64,000 nt of DNA from an uncultured Bacteroides sp. (GTDB lineage: Bacteria > Bacteroidota > Bacteroidia > Bacteroidales > Bacteroidaceae), in the NCBI GenBank assembly GCA_900544675.1, contig UQVZ01000005.1:57278-121277 (forward strand), in the 5' to 3' direction. Of the stretch, positions 59,550 to 64,000 are shown piece after piece. The position numbers and the translations under genes are program-made. The first letter of the stretch is position 1. Each line of letters opens with the position of its first letter. The notes beneath the pieces are model-generated. The model did not search any database and had not been told where the DNA came from. It saw nothing but the letters and a program-made list of their open reading frames with translations.

Positions 59550-61739
59550 ATGTCAACATTAAGATTCAGGGTAGTAGAGAAAGCGTTTCAGACGAAACCC
59601 TTTGATGTACCTGCTCCGAAGGAGCGTCCGAGTGAATACTTCGGAAAATATGTATTCAACCGCGAGAAAATGTTCAAGTATCTGCCCAGTAAAGTGTATG
59701 AGAAACTGGTAGACGCAATGGATAACGGTGCCGCTCTCGACCGCAGCATTGCTGATGCTGTAGCTGCAGGTATGAAACAATGGGCAAGCGAACTAGGAGT
59801 TACTCACTACACGCACTGGTTCCAGCCGTTGACCGAAGGAACGGCAGAGAAACATGACGCCTTTGTAGAACATGACGGCAAGGGAGGCATGATGGAAGAA
59901 TTTTCCGGTAAATTGCTGGTACAGCAGGAACCGGACGCTTCGTCATTTCCGAACGGCGGTATCCGCAATACCTTCGAGGCACGCGGATACAGTGCATGGG
60001 ACCCTTCATCGCCTGTGTTTATAGTAGACGATACGTTGTGCATCCCTACGGTGTTCATCGCTTATACAGGTGAATCGCTCGATTATAAAGCTCCGTTGCT
60101 GAAAGCCTTGCGGGCAGTGAACAAGGCGGCGGTAGATGTTTGCCATTACTTTGACCCTAACGTAAAGAAGGTTTCGGCTTATCTGGGTTGGGAACAAGAA
60201 TATTTCCTGGTAGATGAAGGATTGTATGCTGCACGTCCGGACTTATTGCTGACCGGCCGCACCCTGATGGGGCATGAGGCTTCGAAAAACCAGCAGCTGG
60301 AAGACCATTACTTTGGTGCTATCCCGAGCCGTGTTGCCGCTTTCATGAAAGATTTGGAAATCCAGGCATTGGAATTAGGCATTCCGGTCAAGACCCGTCA
60401 TAACGAAGTGGCTCCCAACCAGTTCGAACTGGCTCCTATCTTTGAGGAATGCAATCTTGCCGTAGACCATAACATGCTGATTATGTCATTGATGCGCAAA
60501 GTAGCCCGTACGCATGGATTCCGGGTATTGCTGCACGAAAAGCCTTTCAAGGGTGTCAATGGTTCGGGCAAGCATAACAACTGGTCGTTGGGAACCGATA
60601 CGGGTGTGTTGCTGATGGCTCCGGGCAAGACTCCGGAAGAAAACCTGCGTTTCATCACGTTTATTGTCAATACCTTGATGGCAGTTTACCGGCATAACGG
60701 ATTGCTGAAAGCTTCTATCATGAGCGCCACCAACGCTCATCGTCTGGGAGCCAACGAGGCGCCTCCTGCTATTATTTCTTCGTTCCTGGGAACACAGCTC
60801 AGCAAGGTGCTCGACCACATGGAAGAAAGTTCGACGGATGACCTGATTGCATTGGGAGGCAAACACGGCATGAAGCTGGATATTCCGCAGATTCCGGAAT
60901 TGCTGATTGACAATACAGACCGTAACCGTACTTCACCTTTCGCTTTCACGGGTAACCGTTTCGAATTCCGTGCGGTAGGTTCGGAAGCTAACTGCGCCAG
61001 TGCGATGATAGCCTTGAATACGGCTGTGGCAGAGCAATTGGTGGAATTTAAACAGAAAGTAGACGAACTGATTGAGAAAGGCGAGCCGAAAGTGTCTGCC
61101 CTTATTCAGGTAATCCGTGAATATATCAAAGCTTCCAAACCTATCCGCTTCGACGGCAATGGCTATAGCGAGGAGTGGAAAGAAGAAGCCGCACGCCGCG
61201 GGCTGGACTGCGAGACCAGTTGTCCGGTCATCTTCGACCAGTATCTGACTCCTGCATCGGTGAAGATGTTCGAATCGCAGGGCGTCATGACGCAAAAAGA
61301 ACTGGAAGCCCGTAACGAAGTGAAATGGGAAACTTATACGAAGAAAATCCAGATTGAGGCGCGTGTGTTGGGCGACTTGGTGATGAACCATATCGTGCCG
61401 GTGGCTATCGAATATCAGAGCAAGCTGATTGACAATGTATATAAGATGAAAGGATTGTTCCAGGCAGAAGAAGCCGAAAAACTTTCGGCTGAAAACATTG
61501 CCATCATCCGTAAGATTTCGGAACATACGTCTTACATTAAGGAGCACGTAGATGCCATGATTGAGGCACGTAAAGTTGCGAATAAGATTGTAGACGAGCG
61601 TGAAAAAGCCGTTGCTTATCATGATAACATAGCTCCGATGCTGGAACAGATTCGTTATCACATCGATAAGCTGGAACTGATTGTAGACGACCAGATGTGG
61701 ACGTTGCCGAAATACAGAGAGCTGTTATTCATTAGATAA
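59550..61739 (+). CDS. glnN: Glutamine synthetase type III
   Basis: A 729-residue GSIII, the large oligomeric form common in Bacteroidota, making glutamine from glutamate, ammonia and ATP. ASELGVTHYTHWFQPLTEGTAEKHD, GWEQEYFLVDE, TRHNEVAPNQFELAPIFEECN and VNGSGKHNNWSLGTDTG are family signatures for the metal and nucleotide sites. A helical C-terminal domain (about 620-729) is specific to type III. It is monocistronic with a strong terminator. Confidence 0.97.
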   Translation: MSTLRFRVVEKAFQTKPFDVPAPKERPSEYFGKYVFNREKMFKYLPSKVYEKLVDAMDNGAALDRSIADAVAAGMKQWASELGVTHYTHWFQPLTEGTAEKHDAFVEHDGKGGMMEEFSGKLLVQQEPDASSFPNGGIRNTFEARGYSAWDPSSPVFIVDDTLCIPTVFIAYTGESLDYKAPLLKALRAVNKAAVDVCHYFDPNVKKVSAYLGWEQEYFLVDEGLYAARPDLLLTGRTLMGHEASKNQQLEDHYFGAIPSRVAAFMKDLEIQALELGIPVKTRHNEVAPNQFELAPIFEECNLAVDHNMLIMSLMRKVARTHGFRVLLHEKPFKGVNGSGKHNNWSLGTDTGVLLMAPGKTPEENLRFITFIVNTLMAVYRHNGLLKASIMSATNAHRLGANEAPPAIISSFLGTQLSKVLDHMEESSTDDLIALGGKHGMKLDIPQIPELLIDNTDRNRTSPFAFTGNRFEFRAVGSEANCASAMIALNTAVAEQLVEFKQKVDELIEKGEPKVSALIQVIREYIKASKPIRFDGNGYSEEWKEEAARRGLDCETSCPVIFDQYLTPASVKMFESQGVMTQKELEARNEVKWETYTKKIQIEARVLGDLVMNHIVPVAIEYQSKLIDNVYKMKGLFQAEEAEKLSAENIAIIRKISEHTSYIKEHVDAMIEARKVANKIVDEREKAVAYHDNIAPMLEQIRYHIDKLELIVDDQMWTLPKYRELLFIR

Positions 61740-61788
61740 TATCATTAGATTACCTCTAATTTTCTTATTGGTTGTTTGATGAAAGTGG

Positions 61789-61822
61789 GCCGGAGTCTCT
61801 GCGAGGAGATTCCGGCTTTTCT
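61789..61822 (+). terminator. glnN terminator
   Basis: GCCGGAGTCTC pairs with GAGATTCCGGC across TGCGAG, followed by TTTTC. Confidence 0.85.
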
Positions 61823-62033
61823 TCATGTAGAGATGCATTAGCCTGTATATCATCTTCAAATGTCCAATGATAACAATATAAAGCCCGAAGTATCTAATAA
61901 TACTTGGGCAAGTATCCTATATTGCCAGCGTTTCCTGTTCCTTTGCGAGAGAAAATTTTTTCATTTAGGAGTAATTCCTTAATTTTGTACCCTATTTGAA
62001 TGTAGTAAATGTAAATAATAACCGGCTGGTAAT

Positions 62034-63764
62034 ATGAGTAGAATCAGTAAGGCGACAGCATACAATTGGAAAAAGTTGGGAAGTAATCCTGAAGTTAAAT
62101 TGACTAAACGGGCTAATAAGACACAATCGAAAAAGCGAATCCTTGCTTTAAGTTATTTGAATAATGATGAAGCGAATCTATTGTTGGAAGAAGTTTCAGG
62201 TCTGGAAGCGTCTATTGATGATATTATGTATTCGCTTGCTGTCTCTTATCTTCGTAGTGCCCATATCTATGACAAAAAAGAAGTGCAGGCTTTTTTGGCT
62301 AAATATGCAGGGTTGAAGTATATAGATATTAAGGTACCAGACGATGTCTGGAATGTAAAGGAGGATATTCTTGGCTTTATTTATCAATCTCTTATGCCCG
62401 AAGGAGAGAGAATTTCTTTCGGACAATACTATACGAATAAGCAGGTTGTGGCTTGTATGCTTAATGAAAAAAAGTTGCTTCCTGGAGAAACGTTTCTGGA
62501 TCCATGTTGTGGAAGCGGAGCCTTTCTGATGGGAGTAAAGACGCATGATCCGTTAAGCTTGTATGGCTTCGATATCAATCCGATAGCAGTATTGATTGCT
62601 TCTACTAATCTTTTGGTGAAATATGCTGATTTCGATTTTATCCCGAATATTTATTGCCTGGACTTCCTGAAGAATGACTTGTCAGGCATAGGTGTTCATG
62701 CTATCCCTTCTGTTTTTGATTATATATACACCAATCCTCCTTGGGGAGCTGATAAGGACAATTCGTATACGACTGATTATCCGCTAATTAAATCGAAGGA
62801 ACGGGCTTCGATGATGATGATTCAATCATTACGACATTTAAGCCATAAAGGTGAATTGTGTTTCCTTTTACCCAATTCCTTACTTAAGATTAAGACACAC
62901 AGTGATATACGAAATTATATCTTGCAGCATACAGCTATTGAACAAATCGATTTATATACCCATCGTTTTGATGGTGTTTTTACGGATTATTTCAGTATTC
63001 GATTGACTCCTCGGCAAGTTACGGTCCAATGCTATAAGGTAGTTACTGGACAAGAAGTTGTTGATGTGACCTTGTCTGACGAAGACTGTCGTGGAAATAG
63101 AATAGTTATCGAGCGATTGTCAGAATTCGATCATTCTATTTTAAAAAAAATGGAAGCATGCCGTCATGATAACCTTACTCATAGTCGTTGGGCATTGGGG
63201 ATTGTGACGGGAGATAATAAAAATAAAGTGAAACAAGTGCCGGGTGAGGGAATGGAGCCAGTCTATACAGGGAAAGATGTACAACCATTTCTATTGCAAC
63301 CGGTATCAATGTCTTATATTTTGTTTGAGCCTGATGCGTTTCAACAATGTGCAAAGGAGGAGTTTTTCAGGGCACCAGAGAAATTGATTTATCGTTTTAT
63401 TGCGAAATGTCCTATAGTGGCTTATGATGACAAGCAATGTTTGTGTCTGAATAGTGCTAACATCCTGATTCCAGAACTCGATGGAATATCTGTGAAAAGT
63501 GTGGCTGCGTTGTTGAATTCATCTTTATATCGGTATTATTATTCCAAGAAATTTGCGGATATCAAGATTCTTAAAAGTAATTTACAGAAATTGCCTTTTC
63601 CCCGATTAACTTCGCAACAAGATAGGAATTTAAGTAAGCTGGTAGATGAGATTCGGTGCTCAAGGGAAGTTGGCAAGTTCATGGATGCATTAGATAATAT
63701 AGTTTACGCCCTGTTTGGAATAACGCCTGAGGAGCAGGAATATATAATGCAAGTTAAAATGTAA
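62034..63764 (+). CDS. N6-adenine DNA methyltransferase with target-recognition domain
   Basis: A 576-residue protein. Residues 1-60 are basic with an HTH-like ISKATAYNWKKLGS. The methyltransferase core has ISFGQYYTNKQVVACM (about 125), the SAM motif FLDPCCGSGAFLMGVK (about 156) and the catalytic NPPW in YIYTNPPWGADK (about 233). The C-terminal part (about 380-570) has the TaqI-like/type I specificity layout (GVTGD..., VYTGKDVQPF, LNSANILIP, VAALLNSSLYRYYY). No nuclease motif (PD-ExK) is evident in it. Base composition is AT-rich compared with most of the window, which suggests transfer. A small acidic ORF follows 73 nt later. Confidence 0.85.
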   Translation: MSRISKATAYNWKKLGSNPEVKLTKRANKTQSKKRILALSYLNNDEANLLLEEVSGLEASIDDIMYSLAVSYLRSAHIYDKKEVQAFLAKYAGLKYIDIKVPDDVWNVKEDILGFIYQSLMPEGERISFGQYYTNKQVVACMLNEKKLLPGETFLDPCCGSGAFLMGVKTHDPLSLYGFDINPIAVLIASTNLLVKYADFDFIPNIYCLDFLKNDLSGIGVHAIPSVFDYIYTNPPWGADKDNSYTTDYPLIKSKERASMMMIQSLRHLSHKGELCFLLPNSLLKIKTHSDIRNYILQHTAIEQIDLYTHRFDGVFTDYFSIRLTPRQVTVQCYKVVTGQEVVDVTLSDEDCRGNRIVIERLSEFDHSILKKMEACRHDNLTHSRWALGIVTGDNKNKVKQVPGEGMEPVYTGKDVQPFLLQPVSMSYILFEPDAFQQCAKEEFFRAPEKLIYRFIAKCPIVAYDDKQCLCLNSANILIPELDGISVKSVAALLNSSLYRYYYSKKFADIKILKSNLQKLPFPRLTSQQDRNLSKLVDEIRCSREVGKFMDALDNIVYALFGITPEEQEYIMQVKM

Positions 63765-63837
63765 TTATAATTGATTTTAATGCTTGGTGATTTGTTTTTG
63801 TAGATGATATGTTTAATATTTTAATTTATGTATAAAG

Positions 63838-63975
63838 ATGAAAATATTAGAAGAGGAAATTTCTCGTTATTTACAATCATTGGGATTAGAAGAACAACGT
63901 CAATTGGACGATGAATTGGAGGAGTTGGATTTGGTCTATCCGTTTAGAAACTGTTTTGAATTGATTCAAGAATAA
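63838..63975 (+). CDS. Small acidic ORF after the methyltransferase
   Basis: A 45-residue frame from ATG 63838 to TAA 63975 (MKILEEEISRYLQSLGLEEQ...). It is acidic and helical with a clean start and stop, and lies 73 nt after the methyltransferase on the same strand. No family is recognised. It could be a small regulator or partner of a restriction system whose other part lies beyond the window, or chance. Confidence 0.45.
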   Translation: MKILEEEISRYLQSLGLEEQRQLDDELEELDLVYPFRNCFELIQE

Positions 63976-64000
63976 TGTTACAGTCTCCTTAAAATTTGAA

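Overview
The window is a stretch of a Bacteroidales chromosome, most likely Bacteroides or Phocaeicola. Reasons: many upstream regions carry the Bacteroidota promoter pair TTTG / TAnnTTTG, and the window holds a full nqrABCDEF operon, type III glutamine synthetase, the short Rpb6-like omega protein next to a BamD lipoprotein, a DUF4293 protein, and PPi-type pyruvate phosphate dikinase. All calls come from reading the sequence and from remembered family motifs; no database search was run.

Layout. Positions 1 to about 6.8 kb are the right end of an integrative and conjugative element. A transfer operon (ParA-like ATPase, DUF3408-type protein, HTH protein, start of a membrane protein) runs off the left edge. 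Next come a relaxase and its accessory protein, a poorly coding 1.1 kb stretch, and an IntDOT-like tyrosine recombinase. Tandem GGGGTAAACA repeats lie beside the presumed attachment end, which sits just after ppdK. From 6.8 to 12.3 kb are housekeeping genes (ppdK, rlmD, an RluA-type pseudouridine synthase) and tRNA-Pro(TGG). A class C beta-lactamase-fold hydrolase follows.

The most interesting block is 13.77-16.69 kb. It holds a human-like steroid 5-alpha-reductase, an Old Yellow Enzyme family reductase and a short-chain dehydrogenase in a tight operon. This is the gene set expected for reducing 3-oxo-delta4 bile acids or steroids to allo/iso products such as isoallolithocholate. Then come an HD-domain protein, ndk, a PfkB kinase divergent from myo-inositol-phosphate synthase (a possible inositol lipid link), the agmatine-to-putrescine pair aguB/aguA behind a giant tamB, and a secreted PepC-like peptidase.

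From 29 to 47 kb are energy and housekeeping genes: nqrABCDEF, a LysM glucosaminidase, cdd, an ABC-F ATPase, grpE-dnaJ, a His-rich CobW-type metal chaperone, engB, bamD-rpoZ-DUF4293, uvrB and a small secreted protein. At 47.3-48.8 kb there is local decay: a MATE transporter remnant and a membrane acyltransferase interrupted by one in-frame TGA. These lie behind a nitronate monooxygenase and a B12/radical-SAM protein. prs follows. A complete thiamin operon under a TPP riboswitch (thiS-thiE-thiG-thiC-thiH-thiF-tenI-like) runs leftward from 59.1 kb. glnN and a solitary N6-adenine DNA methyltransferase with a small acidic ORF close the window.

A recurring feature is a set of composite palindromic intergenic repeats built from a few shared modules. 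They occupy gaps near 17.4, 20.7, 27.4, 30.6, 36.8, 40.5, 51.5, 55.1, 57.0 and 57.9 kb, several of them inside operons.
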